From VBCK01 sp036270655 (lineage in GTDB: Bacteria > Pseudomonadota > Gammaproteobacteria > Burkholderiales > Burkholderiaceae_F): 64,000 nucleotides of DNA. Position numbers and translations under genes: made by a program. The DNA lies in the NCBI GenBank assembly GCA_036270655.1, contig DATBCD010000030.1, positions 166,394 to 230,393 of the forward strand. The letters run 5' to 3'. Below are positions 8,085 to 16,981 of the stretch, piece after piece. Under the pieces are notes generated by a model that saw only the letters and a list, made by a program, of their open reading frames with translations, searched no databases and was not told the DNA's origin. Numbering within the stretch: position 1 is the first letter of the stretch; each line of letters opens with the position of its first letter.

Positions 8085-9632
8085 CTAGGCAGCCTGGTAA
8101 TCGGCCGGGGCCGTCTCGTCCCGATCTTCGCCGAGTCTGAACACCCTGAACAGCACGGTCAGCACGCCCGCCACTGCGACGTTCAGAATCAGCGTGTACA
8201 GCGCCGTGTAGCCGGGAAGTCCGTATCCGGCGATGACCAGCTGCCAGGTCGGCTTGAAGCCTGCAGACGCGGCCACTGCCGTCCCGACCACCGTGCCGGC
8301 GGCCCAGCCGATCAGCAGCGCCCACGAATTGAACCAGCGCGTGTACAGGCCGAATATCACCGACGGCAGCGTCTGGATGATCCAGATGCCGCCCAGCAGT
8401 TGCATCTGGATCGCATACTGCTGATTGACCGCGATGATGAAAACCAGCGCGCCGGCCTTCACGATCAACGACATCCACTTGGCCATCCGCGATTCCTCGA
8501 CCTCGCTGCAATCGGGCCGCAGGAACTCTTTGTAGATGTTGCGCGTGAACAGATTGGCGGCAGCGATCGACATGATCGCCGCGGGCACCAGGGCGCCAAT
8601 GCCGATCGCTGCGAACGCCACGCCCACGAACCAGGACGGAAACGTGTGCAGCAGCAGCGCGGGGACCGCGAAGTTGGTCTTGAACTGAGCGAATCCGTTC
8701 GCGTACTGGGGCAGCTTGTCCACCCCGGCGGCGATCGCCATGAACCCCAGCAACGCCAGCAACCCGAGCACCAGGGAGTAGGCCGGCAGCATCGCCGCAT
8801 TGCGCCGCACGGCGTGTGCGCTGTTGGCGCTCAGGATCGCGGTCATCGAGTGCGGGTACAGCAGCAACGCCAGCGCCGAACCGAGCGCGAGCGTCGCATA
8901 GATGCCATAGGAGCCGGTCGAGTTGGGCGGTGGGACAGCCAGCAGCAGTTTCTGCGGGGGCACCGCCGAGAAGATCGCGCCGTATCCGCCCAGCTTGATC
9001 GGCACGACGACGATTACAGCGATCACGGTGATGAAGATCAACGAATCCTTGACGATCGCGATCGCCGCCGGCGCGCGCAATCCGCTCGAATACGTGAACG
9101 CGGCCAGGATCAGGAACGCGATGATCAGCGGAGCGTCGCCCACCCAGCCCTGCCCGACCACTCCCATGGCCCCGATCACGACCTGAAGACCGACCAGCTG
9201 CAGCGCGATATACGGCATCGTCGCAACGATGCCCGTCAGCGTGATCGCCAGCGCCAGCCAGCGATTGCCGAAGCGGCCGCGGACGAAGTCGGCCGCCGTG
9301 ATGTAGCCGTGTCGGTGCGCGACAGACCACAACCTGGGGAACACGACGAACAGGATCGGGTACACGACGATCGTGTACGGAACAGCGAAAAACGCGCTCG
9401 CCCCGATCCCGAACATGAACGCCGGCACTGCGACGAAGGTGTACGCCGTGTAAAGATCGCCGCCGATCAGGAACCAGGTGACCAGCGTGCCGAAACGTCG
9501 GCCTCCCAGCCCCCATTCGTGCAAGTGCTCCAGATCGCCTCGACGCCAGCGGGCTGCAGCGAACCCGAGCCAGGTGATGAAGCCGAACAGCAGAATGAAG
9601 ACGGCCAGCGCGGTCCAGTTGATGGTCGGCAT
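8085..9632 (-). CDS. sodium:solute symporter (SSS family)
   Basis: A 515-residue inner-membrane transporter with about 13 hydrophobic segments, the usual size for the SSS family, which couples Na+ to uptake of monocarboxylates, proline, pantothenate and similar solutes. The N-terminal half shows GLGGRRFGTLVTWFLIGGD and GYITAADFVRGRFGNRW, typical of the family. The substrate cannot be assigned; the closest-looking group is the monocarboxylate/MctP-like symporters. It follows the DUF3311 gene by 42 bases on the same strand, the standard pairing for this subgroup. Confidence 0.9.
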   Translation of the reverse strand: MPTINWTALAVFILLFGFITWLGFAAARWRRGDLEHLHEWGLGGRRFGTLVTWFLIGGDLYTAYTFVAVPAFMFGIGASAFFAVPYTIVVYPILFVVFPRLWSVAHRHGYITAADFVRGRFGNRWLALAITLTGIVATMPYIALQLVGLQVVIGAMGVVGQGWVGDAPLIIAFLILAAFTYSSGLRAPAAIAIVKDSLIFITVIAVIVVVPIKLGGYGAIFSAVPPQKLLLAVPPPNSTGSYGIYATLALGSALALLLYPHSMTAILSANSAHAVRRNAAMLPAYSLVLGLLALLGFMAIAAGVDKLPQYANGFAQFKTNFAVPALLLHTFPSWFVGVAFAAIGIGALVPAAIMSIAAANLFTRNIYKEFLRPDCSEVEESRMAKWMSLIVKAGALVFIIAVNQQYAIQMQLLGGIWIIQTLPSVIFGLYTRWFNSWALLIGWAAGTVVGTAVAASAGFKPTWQLVIAGYGLPGYTALYTLILNVAVAGVLTVLFRVFRLGEDRDETAPADYQAA

Positions 9633-9674
9633 GAAGCGGACTTCCGGTGGGCAACGCTCAGCGGCCAGCGCCGT

Positions 9675-9881
9675 TCACGGGCGCCGCTCGGTGGCGAAAT
9701 ACACGACGGCCGTCAGGATCGATCCAGCCAGGACCAGCAGCAGCTGGTACCAGTAGAAAAACGGGATCCCGGCCAGAGCGGGCTCGACCTTGTTATAGAA
9801 GGGAACGCTTAACGCGAGCACGAACTGCAGCAGCAGCAGCGCGTACCAGCCCTTTTTCGGTTCCCGGCGATGTCCCGACAT
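9675..9881 (-). CDS. DUF3311 small membrane protein
   Basis: A 68-residue protein with two membrane segments (ALLLLQFVLALSVPFYN and YWYQLLLVLAGSILTAVVYF). Small DUF3311 proteins are regularly encoded just upstream of SSS symporters, as here, and are thought to be accessory subunits. The central GIPFFYWYQ block between the segments is characteristic of this family. Confidence 0.85.
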   Translation of the reverse strand: MSGHRREPKKGWYALLLLQFVLALSVPFYNKVEPALAGIPFFYWYQLLLVLAGSILTAVVYFATERRP

Positions 9882-9962
9882 GGCCCCTCCCGACGTGGCG
9901 GCCCCCTGCCGCCGCGCCGATTCTAGCCAGTCGCGCGCGGCCGGGCGTTGTGCGCTGCGGAT

Positions 9963-10727
9963 TCAGTCGATCAAACCAAGCGCGACGAAGGCCGGGTTGG
10001 CGAAGTCCGGCTTGCCGTAGCGCAGCTCGCTGCCATCGGCCAGCCTCACGCGCCCGCCGGCCGCCGTCACGATCGCGTGGCCGGCCGCGGTGTCCCATTC
10101 CCACGTGCGGCCGGTCCGTGGATAAGCGTCCACCTCCCCGCAGGCCACCAGGCCGAACTTCAGCGATGAGCCGGCGGTCGAATGCGAAACGACCGGCCTT
10201 CCGCCCAGTAGAGCGCCCCAGGACACAGCATCCTGGTGCGATCGGCTGGTCACGACGGCCAGCCCTTCGGGCGCCGGCCGGCGGCATGCGATGCGGCGCC
10301 GCTGCCCGTCACTGTCGACGTAAGCGCCGCCGGCGTCGGAGCCTGCGTACAGGCGCCCGGGCACCGGCGCGTAGATCAGCCCGAGAACGGGTCGGCGTTT
10401 CTGCACCAGCGCGATGTTGACCGTGAACTCGCCGCTGCGCCTGACGAATTCTCGAGTGCCGTCCAGCGGGTCGACCAGCCAGAAAAGCTCGCCGACCGCA
10501 GGCGTCACCGATTCGGACTCGGCCTCCTCGGAGACGATCGGAATGTCCGGGGTCAGGTCGGACAGGGCTGCAACGATGATCTGCTCGGCCTGCAGGTCGG
10601 CGTCCGTCACCGGCGAGCGGTCCGGCTTACGCCTGACATCGAAGTCGCTGGCGTAGACCTTCAGGATCGCCGATCCGGCGTCGCGTGCAACCTGAACCAA
10701 GGGCTCCAGCAACGAGTCAAATGGCAT
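9963..10727 (-). CDS. cysQ: 3'(2'),5'-bisphosphate nucleotidase CysQ (inositol monophosphatase family)
   Basis: A 254-residue Mg-dependent phosphatase that removes the 3' phosphate of PAP/PAPS during sulfate assimilation. Metal-binding motifs are present: SEE at 66-68, DPLDGTREF at 86-94 and WEWDTAAGHAI near 200. The DGT-REF form favours CysQ over inositol monophosphatase. I chose the ATG at 10727; a TTG seven codons upstream is possible. It is divergent from folE, and the 138 bases between them should contain both promoters. Confidence 0.88.
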   Translation of the reverse strand: MPFDSLLEPLVQVARDAGSAILKVYASDFDVRRKPDRSPVTDADLQAEQIIVAALSDLTPDIPIVSEEAESESVTPAVGELFWLVDPLDGTREFVRRSGEFTVNIALVQKRRPVLGLIYAPVPGRLYAGSDAGGAYVDSDGQRRRIACRRPAPEGLAVVTSRSHQDAVSWGALLGGRPVVSHSTAGSSLKFGLVACGEVDAYPRTGRTWEWDTAAGHAIVTAAGGRVRLADGSELRYGKPDFANPAFVALGLID

Positions 10728-10865
10728 GTCGGGCTTTACGCCGATCAAGGGGCGGCGGGTGCGGCCGCGGGCCCAATGATCGCACGGGCACCCGGGCCGC
10801 CCGCGGCCCGATTCGCGCGCAGGCCGCCGCCCAATTAGAATCGGTCTGACTTTGAAAGATCCGCC

Positions 10866-11597
10866 ATGAGACCTGTTGCACTGGCCACCGTTTCCAACGC
10901 AACGGACCAGGAGCCGTCGGCTTCCGTGTCCCGGCGCATCCGCGAGCGGCTGCTACAGGCCGGGGCGCGCTTTCACGCCAACGACAACATCTCCCACTAC
11001 CTGGAAGCGGGCGAGCTGGAAGCGCTGCGCGAGGAGGTCGAGCAGCGCGTGCAGGACATGCTGGAAACCCTGGTGATCGATACCGCCAGCGATCACAACA
11101 CGCAGGAGACCGCCAAGCGCGTAGCGCGCATGTTCGTCGACGAGGTGTTTCGCGGGCGCTACCTGCCCGAGCCCGGCATCACCCAGTTTCCCAATATCGA
11201 GCATCTGAACGAATTGATGATCGTCGGACCGGTGATCATCCGCAGCACCTGCTCGCACCATCTGTGCCCGATCTTCGGCCGGCTCTGGATCGGCGTGATG
11301 CCGAACGAGCATTCGAGCCTGATCGGGCTGTCCAAGTACGCGCGCCTGGCGGACTGGATCATGAGCCGGCCGCAGATCCAGGAAGAGGCGGTCGCCCGCC
11401 TGGCGGACCTGCTGCAGGAGCGGGTGCAGCCCGACGGGCTGGCGATCGTGATGGAAGCCGATCATTTCTGCCTGCACTGGCGCGGCATCAAGGACACGGA
11501 ATCGAAGATGACCAACAGCGTGATGCGCGGCTCCTTCCTGAAGGATGTCAATCTGCGCCGCGAGTTCCTGTCGCTGATAGGCACCAGCTCGAAATGA
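10866..11597 (+). CDS. folE: GTP cyclohydrolase I
   Basis: A 243-residue enzyme converting GTP to dihydroneopterin triphosphate, the first step of tetrahydrofolate and pterin synthesis. Diagnostic blocks: DHNTQETAKRVARMFVDEVF near 77-97, the zinc and active-site region STCSHHLCPIFG near 126, LIGLSKYARLADW, and a C-terminal HFCLHWRGIKDTESKMTNS. The N-terminal 45 residues extend beyond the minimal enzyme. The BLUF photoreceptor gene starts 75 bases downstream on the same strand, so the two may share a transcript. Confidence 0.95.
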   Translation: MRPVALATVSNATDQEPSASVSRRIRERLLQAGARFHANDNISHYLEAGELEALREEVEQRVQDMLETLVIDTASDHNTQETAKRVARMFVDEVFRGRYLPEPGITQFPNIEHLNELMIVGPVIIRSTCSHHLCPIFGRLWIGVMPNEHSSLIGLSKYARLADWIMSRPQIQEEAVARLADLLQERVQPDGLAIVMEADHFCLHWRGIKDTESKMTNSVMRGSFLKDVNLRREFLSLIGTSSK

Positions 11598-11672
11598 CAA
11601 GCGCACATGGGCGTCCGGCGCGCGCCGCCCCTGCCCCCCGAGCCGGCAGACCAGCCAGGGGCGGATAGGCCG

Positions 11673-12098
11673 ATGCTGGTTCGCCTCCTTTACGCGAGCC
11701 GGGTCGCGGAGCCCGTGGCCGAGGGGCTGGTCGAGGCGATCATGCAACAGGCCCGCCGCAACAATCCGGACTTGGGCATCACCGGCGTGCTGTGCCACGG
11801 CGGTGACGTTTTCATGCAGGTGCTGGAAGGTGGCCGCGACCCGGTCAACGCGCTCTACAACCGTATCGTGTGCGACCGGCGCCATCGCCGCGTCACGCTG
11901 CTCAATTACGAGGAGATCCTCGAGCGCCGCTTCGGGGCCTGGACGATGGGACAGGTCAATCTGTCCAAGGTCAACTCCTCCACGCTGCTGAAATACTCGG
12001 AGCGGGCGCTGATCGACCCGTACGGGCTGTCGGGCCGCATCTCGGCCGCACTGACCGACGAGCTGATCGTCACCGCCTCGATCGTGGGCCGCTGCTGA
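11673..12098 (+). CDS. BLUF-domain blue-light sensor (stand-alone)
   Basis: A 141-residue FAD-binding photoreceptor. The key BLUF residues are all present: Tyr7 in LLYAS, Asn31 in ARRNN, Gln49 in VFMQVLEGG and Trp90-x-Met92 in FGAWTM. Their spacing (24, 42 and 83 residues after the Tyr) equals that of AppA Tyr21/Asn45/Gln63/Trp104, so photochemistry is probably intact. There is no attached output domain; about 45 residues follow the BLUF core, as in short BLUF proteins that act through a separate partner. The frame opens upstream at 11607, but the ATG at 11673 gives the standard BLUF start. No PilZ, GGDEF or EAL gene is adjacent to identify the output. Confidence 0.92.
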   Translation: MLVRLLYASRVAEPVAEGLVEAIMQQARRNNPDLGITGVLCHGGDVFMQVLEGGRDPVNALYNRIVCDRRHRRVTLLNYEEILERRFGAWTMGQVNLSKVNSSTLLKYSERALIDPYGLSGRISAALTDELIVTASIVGRC

Positions 12099-12159
12099 GC
12101 CTCAAGACCCGGGCGGGGGCCCGCCTGAAGCCCCTACACAATCATGGGTTATTGGCGCG

Positions 12160-12183
12160 CCCCTACCGCTGCGCGGGAGAGGG
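12160..12183. repeat. degenerate copy of palindromic element, type B
   Basis: CCCCTACCGC, a three-base loop, then GCGGGAGAGGG: an imperfect version of the CCCTCTCCCGC...GCGGGAGAGGG element seen elsewhere in the window. It lies between the convergent ends of the BLUF and TRAP genes. Confidence 0.5.
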
Positions 12184-12210
12184 AGAAAAACCTTCTGCTG
12201 CGTGAGCCCC

Positions 12211-13566
12211 TCAGGTTCCGCGCGCGCCCAGCAGCCAGTCGGGCACCGCGGTGGCGATCGGCGGCGCGACGCACAGCACGAGCACCGCGAGCACCAGCAG
12301 CCCGACAAACGGCAGCACGCCCAGCACGACGTCACGCAGCGGAATATCGGGCGCGACGTTGCGGATCACGAAGATGTTCAGCCCCACCGGCGGGTGGATC
12401 AGCCCCATTTCCATCACGATCGTCATCACGACGCCGAACCAGACCAGATCGAAACCGGCCGCGCGCAGCGGCGGCAGGATCACGGGCGCCGTCATCAGGA
12501 TGATCGACACCGGGGGCAGGAAAAAGCCGAGCACGACGATCATCAGCAGGATCGCGGTCAGCAGCAGCCAGCGCGACAGGTGCAGCGCGACGATCGACTG
12601 CGCGGCCGACTGGCTGATGTGCAGCGAGCTCATCACGTAGGCATACAGCAGCGACATGCCGATGATGAACATCAGCATGGTGGACTCGCGCAACGTGGCC
12701 ACCAGAATCGGCCCGACCTGGCGGGGACGCCAGACGCCGTAGATGGCTCCGACCAGTCCCAGCGCCAGCAAGGCGCCCAGCCCCGCGGTTTCGGAAGGCG
12801 TCGCATAGCCCCCGTACAGAGCGATCATCACGCCGGTCAGCAGCAGCAGGAAAGGCAGCACGCGCGGCAGCAAGTTGAACCGCTGCTGCATGGTGAACGG
12901 TTCGCGGTCCAGGATGGCTGACCGCACGCCGTGCCGGTCCGACGCTTGCTGCGCAAGCCCGACCTCGACGCGGTAGCGCCAGGCGCAATAGAGGCAGAAA
13001 AACGCGACCAGCAGCACGGCCGGACCGATTCCGGCCAGGAACAGGCGTCCGAGCGATTGCTCGGCCACCACCGCGTAAATGATCATCGTGATCGAGGGCG
13101 GCAGCAGGATCCCCAGCGTTCCGCCGGCCGCGATGATCCCGGCGGCGAAGCCGCCCGAGTAGCCGCGCATCCGCATCTCGGGAATCCCGGCCGAGCCGAT
13201 CGCCGAGCAGGTGGCCGGACTCGAGCCAGCCATCGCCGCGAACAGGGCGCAGGCGAGCACGTTCGCCATTCCGAGGCCGCCGGGGATCTTGTTCATCCAG
13301 GCATGGACCGCGCTGTACAGATCGGCTCCCGCGCGCGTGCGGCCGATCGCGGCGCCTTTCAGGATGAACAGCGGAATGGACAGCAGCGTGATGCTGGCCA
13401 TTTCCTCGTACACGTTCTTCGTGACGATATCCAGCGCTGCCACCGGCATCAGCGCCAGCATGAACACCAGCGCGGTGGCGCCGAGCGCGAACGCGATCGG
13501 CATCCCCGTGAACATCAGCAGCAGGGTGGCGATTCCGTAGGCGGTGCCCACTGCGCCAGTGCTCAC
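12211..13566 (-). CDS. dctM: TRAP transporter large permease (DctM)
   Basis: About 451 residues and roughly 12 membrane segments; the ion-coupled channel subunit of a TRAP uptake system. Family-typical stretches include FTGMPIAFALGATALVF near the start, GRTRAGADLYSAVHAWMNKIPGG, MANVLACALFAAMAGSSPATC and GILLPPSITMIIYAVVAEQS. The GTG at 13566 overlaps the dctQ stop by four bases (GTGA), which decides the start and shows coupled translation. An open frame upstream of this GTG only reads through dctQ. Confidence 0.93.
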   Translation of the reverse strand: MSTGAVGTAYGIATLLLMFTGMPIAFALGATALVFMLALMPVAALDIVTKNVYEEMASITLLSIPLFILKGAAIGRTRAGADLYSAVHAWMNKIPGGLGMANVLACALFAAMAGSSPATCSAIGSAGIPEMRMRGYSGGFAAGIIAAGGTLGILLPPSITMIIYAVVAEQSLGRLFLAGIGPAVLLVAFFCLYCAWRYRVEVGLAQQASDRHGVRSAILDREPFTMQQRFNLLPRVLPFLLLLTGVMIALYGGYATPSETAGLGALLALGLVGAIYGVWRPRQVGPILVATLRESTMLMFIIGMSLLYAYVMSSLHISQSAAQSIVALHLSRWLLLTAILLMIVVLGFFLPPVSIILMTAPVILPPLRAAGFDLVWFGVVMTIVMEMGLIHPPVGLNIFVIRNVAPDIPLRDVVLGVLPFVGLLVLAVLVLCVAPPIATAVPDWLLGARGT

Positions 13567-14036
13567 CGGCGCTCGTCCTCTGAAAGCCTCGCGCCGGCCA
13601 CCTGCAGCGCCAATTGAAGCGACAGCACGGTCATGCCGGTGGCCATCAGGCCGTAAGGAATCCACAGCGGCGGACCCCAGGTGGAGTCGGTCGTCTGCCC
13701 TTCGCTCCAGGCCTCCAGCCACAGCGTCCATGACTTCCAGGCGAAGAACGCGCAGAACAGCAGGCTCACCAGGTCGCACAGCCACAGGCGCAGGCGGTTC
13801 CATCGAGCCGGCAGCAGGCCGGCCAGCAACCCGATCCCGATGTGCCCGCGGCGGGCCTGCACGTACGCCCCGCTCAGGAAGGTCGCCCCGACCAGCAGGA
13901 AGACCGACGCCTCATCCTGCCAGTCGGTCGCCATCTTGAAGAAATAGCGCGTGGCCACGCTGCTGGTGAGAATGCCGCAAGCCACCAGCATCGCCACCAT
14001 CGAGACGCCTGCGAACAGGCGGTTGATCAGTTGCAC
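13563..14036 (-). CDS. dctQ: TRAP transporter small permease (DctQ)
   Basis: About 157 residues with four membrane segments: GVSMVAMLVACGILTSSVA, EASVFLLVGATFLSGAYV, LWLCDLVSLLFCAFFAW and GLMATGMTVLSLQLALQV. The block RRGHIGIGLLAGLLP between helices 2 and 3 is typical of DctQ. The start is uncertain: I give GTG at 14036, but the frame is open to 14180, within the end of dctP. Either start leaves it directly after dctP in the order P-Q-M. It stabilises the large permease in the inner membrane. Confidence 0.85.
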   Translation of the reverse strand: MQLINRLFAGVSMVAMLVACGILTSSVATRYFFKMATDWQDEASVFLLVGATFLSGAYVQARRGHIGIGLLAGLLPARWNRLRLWLCDLVSLLFCAFFAWKSWTLWLEAWSEGQTTDSTWGPPLWIPYGLMATGMTVLSLQLALQVAGARLSEDERR

Positions 14037-14091
14037 CCCGCGTGACAGCCGGTCGAGCAGGGAACCGGCCGCGACAGCTCCGATTCGCGCC

Positions 14092-15120
14092 TCAAGCAAT
14101 GGTCTGCTCGGCCAGCTGCAGCAGGTGTGCGCAGCTGTCGGAGCGCGCTGCGAAATCCTTCCACGCGGTGTCCCGCGCAAGAGCCCGCCAGTGCTCGACG
14201 GTCTTGGCCGTCAGGTCCGACGCCTTGCCGCCGGCGCGCTCGTAGATCGACGCAACTTTCTGATCGTCGGCTTTGGCTCCCTCGACGGCAAATTTCTCCA
14301 GGTCCGAGCCCACGGCCACCAGTACGTCCTGGTGCTCCCTGGGCAGGGACTCGAGCACGCTGCGCGACACCAGCAGCGGCTCCAGCATGAACCAGTACGC
14401 CTTACCCCGCCCCGTCGTCAACTGCTTGGCCACTTCCTCCAGGCGATACGAAATCAAGCTGGTCGATGAGGTCATCGCGGCGTCCAGCGCGCCGGTTTGC
14501 ATCGCCGCGTAGATCTCATCGGACGGAATCGACAGCACCGCCGCTCCGGCCGCCTTCAAGACCTGGTCCATCTCACGGCTGCCACCGCGCACTTTCAATC
14601 CCTTGGCATCCTCCGGCTCGACGATCGGGCGCGTGCGGCTGACCACACCCCCGGCCTGCCAGATCCAGGTGAGTATCACCACACCCTTGTCATAGAGCAC
14701 GCTGGACAGCGCTCGTCCGACCGGCAGCTGTTTCCAGGTCGCGCCTTGCTCGTAGGACTGCACCAGGCCGGGCATCAGCCCGATGTTGGCCTCGGCGATC
14801 TCCCCTCCGGCGTAAGGCAGCGGGACCAGTCCCAGGTCCAGGGCGCCCTTGCGCATGGCGCTGATCTGCGCGTTGGTCTTCATCAGCGAGGAATTCGGGT
14901 AGATCGTGATCTTCATCGCGCCGGAGCTGCGCCGTTCGACCTCGGCGGCAAATTTGCGGCACAGGCGATCGCGGAAGTCACCCTGGTCGATCGTGCCTGC
15001 AGGAAACTGATGCGAAAGGGCCAGCGCCCGAGGCTCGGCCCCCCAACTGGTGCGCATCGTGGCGCCCGCGGCGGGTGCTGCAACGGCTGCTTGAACCAAC
15101 CTTCGTCTCGTGCGGTCCAT
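14092..15120 (-). CDS. dctP: TRAP transporter substrate-binding protein (DctP family)
   Basis: A 342-residue periplasmic binding protein. The ATG at 15120 has a strong AAGGAGG eight bases upstream, which decides the start. The N-terminus MDRTRRRLVQAAVAAPAAG is a signal peptide with a Tat-like double arginine. DctP family features include FPAGTIDQGDFRDRLCRKFA, YPNSSLMKTNAQISAMRKGA, KGLKVRGGSREMDQVLKAAG and the substrate-region LSIPSDEIYAAMQTGALDA. The substrate is unknown; most relatives bind C4-dicarboxylates or other organic acids. First gene of the dctPQM operon. Confidence 0.92.
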   Translation of the reverse strand: MDRTRRRLVQAAVAAPAAGATMRTSWGAEPRALALSHQFPAGTIDQGDFRDRLCRKFAAEVERRSSGAMKITIYPNSSLMKTNAQISAMRKGALDLGLVPLPYAGGEIAEANIGLMPGLVQSYEQGATWKQLPVGRALSSVLYDKGVVILTWIWQAGGVVSRTRPIVEPEDAKGLKVRGGSREMDQVLKAAGAAVLSIPSDEIYAAMQTGALDAAMTSSTSLISYRLEEVAKQLTTGRGKAYWFMLEPLLVSRSVLESLPREHQDVLVAVGSDLEKFAVEGAKADDQKVASIYERAGGKASDLTAKTVEHWRALARDTAWKDFAARSDSCAHLLQLAEQTIA

Positions 15121-15253
15121 TGCGGAAACCTCCTTCGCGCCCATCAGGCGGAAGCGTTTGACTAAATTGAACAAAACCCGGCTCGACGTCGCGTCGATTC
15201 TAGCGACTCGCCGTCCGAGGCGCACCCACTCATTTAAAGGGGATTCGGCGGCC

Positions 15254-15520
15254 CTACACCTTCTGCTTTTTCTTCGGTACCAGGTCGCCCGTGTCGTTGG
15301 CCGCGGCGCCTGGGCGCTCTTCGAACAGCAGGCTCTGCGCGGTGATCCTGATGCGGACGCGGACCCGATGCGGGCGGCCCAGCATCTTCTGGACGGCCGG
15401 ATCCTCGACTTCGATGTCGCGGTAAATGTCGATCCGGTGTTCGAGGCCGGCCCGGGTCAGGGCTCTGGCTGCCCGGCGCGCGAGGTCACCCAGCTTGATG
15501 TCGTCGGAGACTTTCCCCAT
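15254..15520 (-). CDS. hypothetical small protein, 88 aa
   Basis: Not recognised. It is basic and mixed-charge, with an amphipathic N-terminal helix (DDIKLGDLARRAARALTRAG), a central beta-like stretch (HRVRVRIRITAQSLLF) and a lysine-rich end (VPKKKQKV). No signal peptide or membrane segment. The ATG at 15520 lacks a strong ribosome site, so the start and even the gene are uncertain. It sits between metZ and dctP on the same strand. Confidence 0.45.
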   Translation of the reverse strand: MGKVSDDIKLGDLARRAARALTRAGLEHRIDIYRDIEVEDPAVQKMLGRPHRVRVRIRITAQSLLFEERPGAAANDTGDLVPKKKQKV

Positions 15521-15777
15521 GTCAACGCCGCATGCCGCGCGGCGGCTTCGCGGATCCGGCGCGAAAAACGCCTTCGCTTGTGTATTTTCTATCCGGATTC
15601 GAGGCCAAGACCAACCTCAACATGGCAGCGGAACCTTGGATCATCGATTGCAGATGCGACTGGACCAGCACGACCCAGGGTTGGCAGCCAGGTTAACCCG
15701 ACAGGATGCCGGGCGCTATCGCCTGTAACTCCCCCTGATACGCTAAGACCCCGAAAGTGGCGCATGGTCGTCCAAAC

Positions 15778-16974
15778 TCAAGCTTCCAGCGCGCGCTGCA
15801 AGTCGCGCTGAAGGTCGTCGACGTCCTCCAGCCCGACCGCGATACGAACCAGTGATTCGGAGATCCCGGCCCTCTGGCGCATCTCCGGCGTCAACCGTCC
15901 GTGGGTCGTCGTTGCCGGATGCGTGATCGTGCTGCGCGTGTCGCCCAGATTGGCGGTGATTGACAGCAGGCGCACCGCATCGATCAGCCTCCAGGCGCGC
16001 TCGCGGGCCTCCGATTGAGCGGATTTCAGCTCAAAGGCGACCACCGCTCCGAAGCCGCTCTGCTGGCGCCGCGCCAGCGCGTGCTGCGGATGCGACTCCA
16101 GCCCCGTGTACAGGACTCGCGCCACGGTCGGGTGCGACTGCAGCCACCGCGCCAGGTGCAGCGCCGAGGCCGATTGAGCCTTGATCCGCAGCGGCAGCGT
16201 CTCCAGGCCCTTGAGCAGCACCCACGCGTTGAAGGGCGACAGGCTGGGGCCCGAGGTCCTCAAGACCGGCACCAGCGTCTCGCGGATGAAATCGGCCCGC
16301 CCAACCAGGGCTCCACCGAGCACTCTGCCCTGGCCGTCCAGGTACTTGGTGGCCGTGTGCATCACCAGGTCGACGCCATACTGGAGCGGCCGCTGCAGCA
16401 CCGGCGTGCAGAAGCAGTTGTCGACCACGGTCAGCGCCCCAAGCTCGCGCCCGATCGACGCGAACGCCTCAAGGTCGGTGACCTCCATCAGCGGGTTGGA
16501 CGGTGTTTCGCAGAACAGCAGGCGGGTGCGTGGCCGCGCCGCCTCGCGCCAGGCGGACGGATCGGAGCCCTGGACGTAACTGGTCTCGACCCCGAACCGG
16601 ACCAGCAGATTCGAGAACAGCTGTATGGTGGCGCCGAACACGTTGGCGCCGCACAGCACGTGGTCGCCGGCCTTCAGGTGCGCCAGGCACAGCGTCAGGA
16701 TCGCCGACATGCCCGAGGCGGTCGCCAGACAGTCCTGTCCGCCTTCCAGGGCGGCGAGCCTCTGCTCGAACATCCGAACGGTCGGGTTCGAAAAGCGGGA
16801 ATAGACGTAGCCGTCTTCCTGCCCTGCGAAGCGGCGCGCCGCCTGCGCTGCGCTGTCGAACACGAAACTGGAGGTCAGAAACAGCGCTTCGCTGTGCTCG
16901 TTGAACTGGCTGCGCAGGGTTCCCGCGCGAATCGCGCGGGTCTGCACCCCGAGCGGGGAATCGTCCTGTTTCAT
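15778..16974 (-). CDS. metZ: O-succinylhomoserine sulfhydrylase
   Basis: A 398-residue PLP enzyme of the Cys/Met metabolism family that makes homocysteine from O-succinylhomoserine and sulfide. The PLP lysine lies in MHTATKYLDGQGRVLGG, and the family stretch YVYSRFSNPTVRMFEQRLAALEGG is near residue 55. The FVFDSAAQAARRF and QGRVLGGALVG forms fit MetZ rather than MetB or MetC. It is the last gene of the long biosynthetic run, seven bases after purF, as in Burkholderiales. Confidence 0.92.
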   Translation of the reverse strand: MKQDDSPLGVQTRAIRAGTLRSQFNEHSEALFLTSSFVFDSAAQAARRFAGQEDGYVYSRFSNPTVRMFEQRLAALEGGQDCLATASGMSAILTLCLAHLKAGDHVLCGANVFGATIQLFSNLLVRFGVETSYVQGSDPSAWREAARPRTRLLFCETPSNPLMEVTDLEAFASIGRELGALTVVDNCFCTPVLQRPLQYGVDLVMHTATKYLDGQGRVLGGALVGRADFIRETLVPVLRTSGPSLSPFNAWVLLKGLETLPLRIKAQSASALHLARWLQSHPTVARVLYTGLESHPQHALARRQQSGFGAVVAFELKSAQSEARERAWRLIDAVRLLSITANLGDTRSTITHPATTTHGRLTPEMRQRAGISESLVRIAVGLEDVDDLQRDLQRALEA

Positions 16975-16981
16975 CGCGATC

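Noticed and set aside
8013..9812. A 599-codon plus-strand frame opposite the symporter
   Set aside because: The minus strand codes for a well-supported SSS transporter; the plus-strand product is Arg/Gln/His-rich with no domain.
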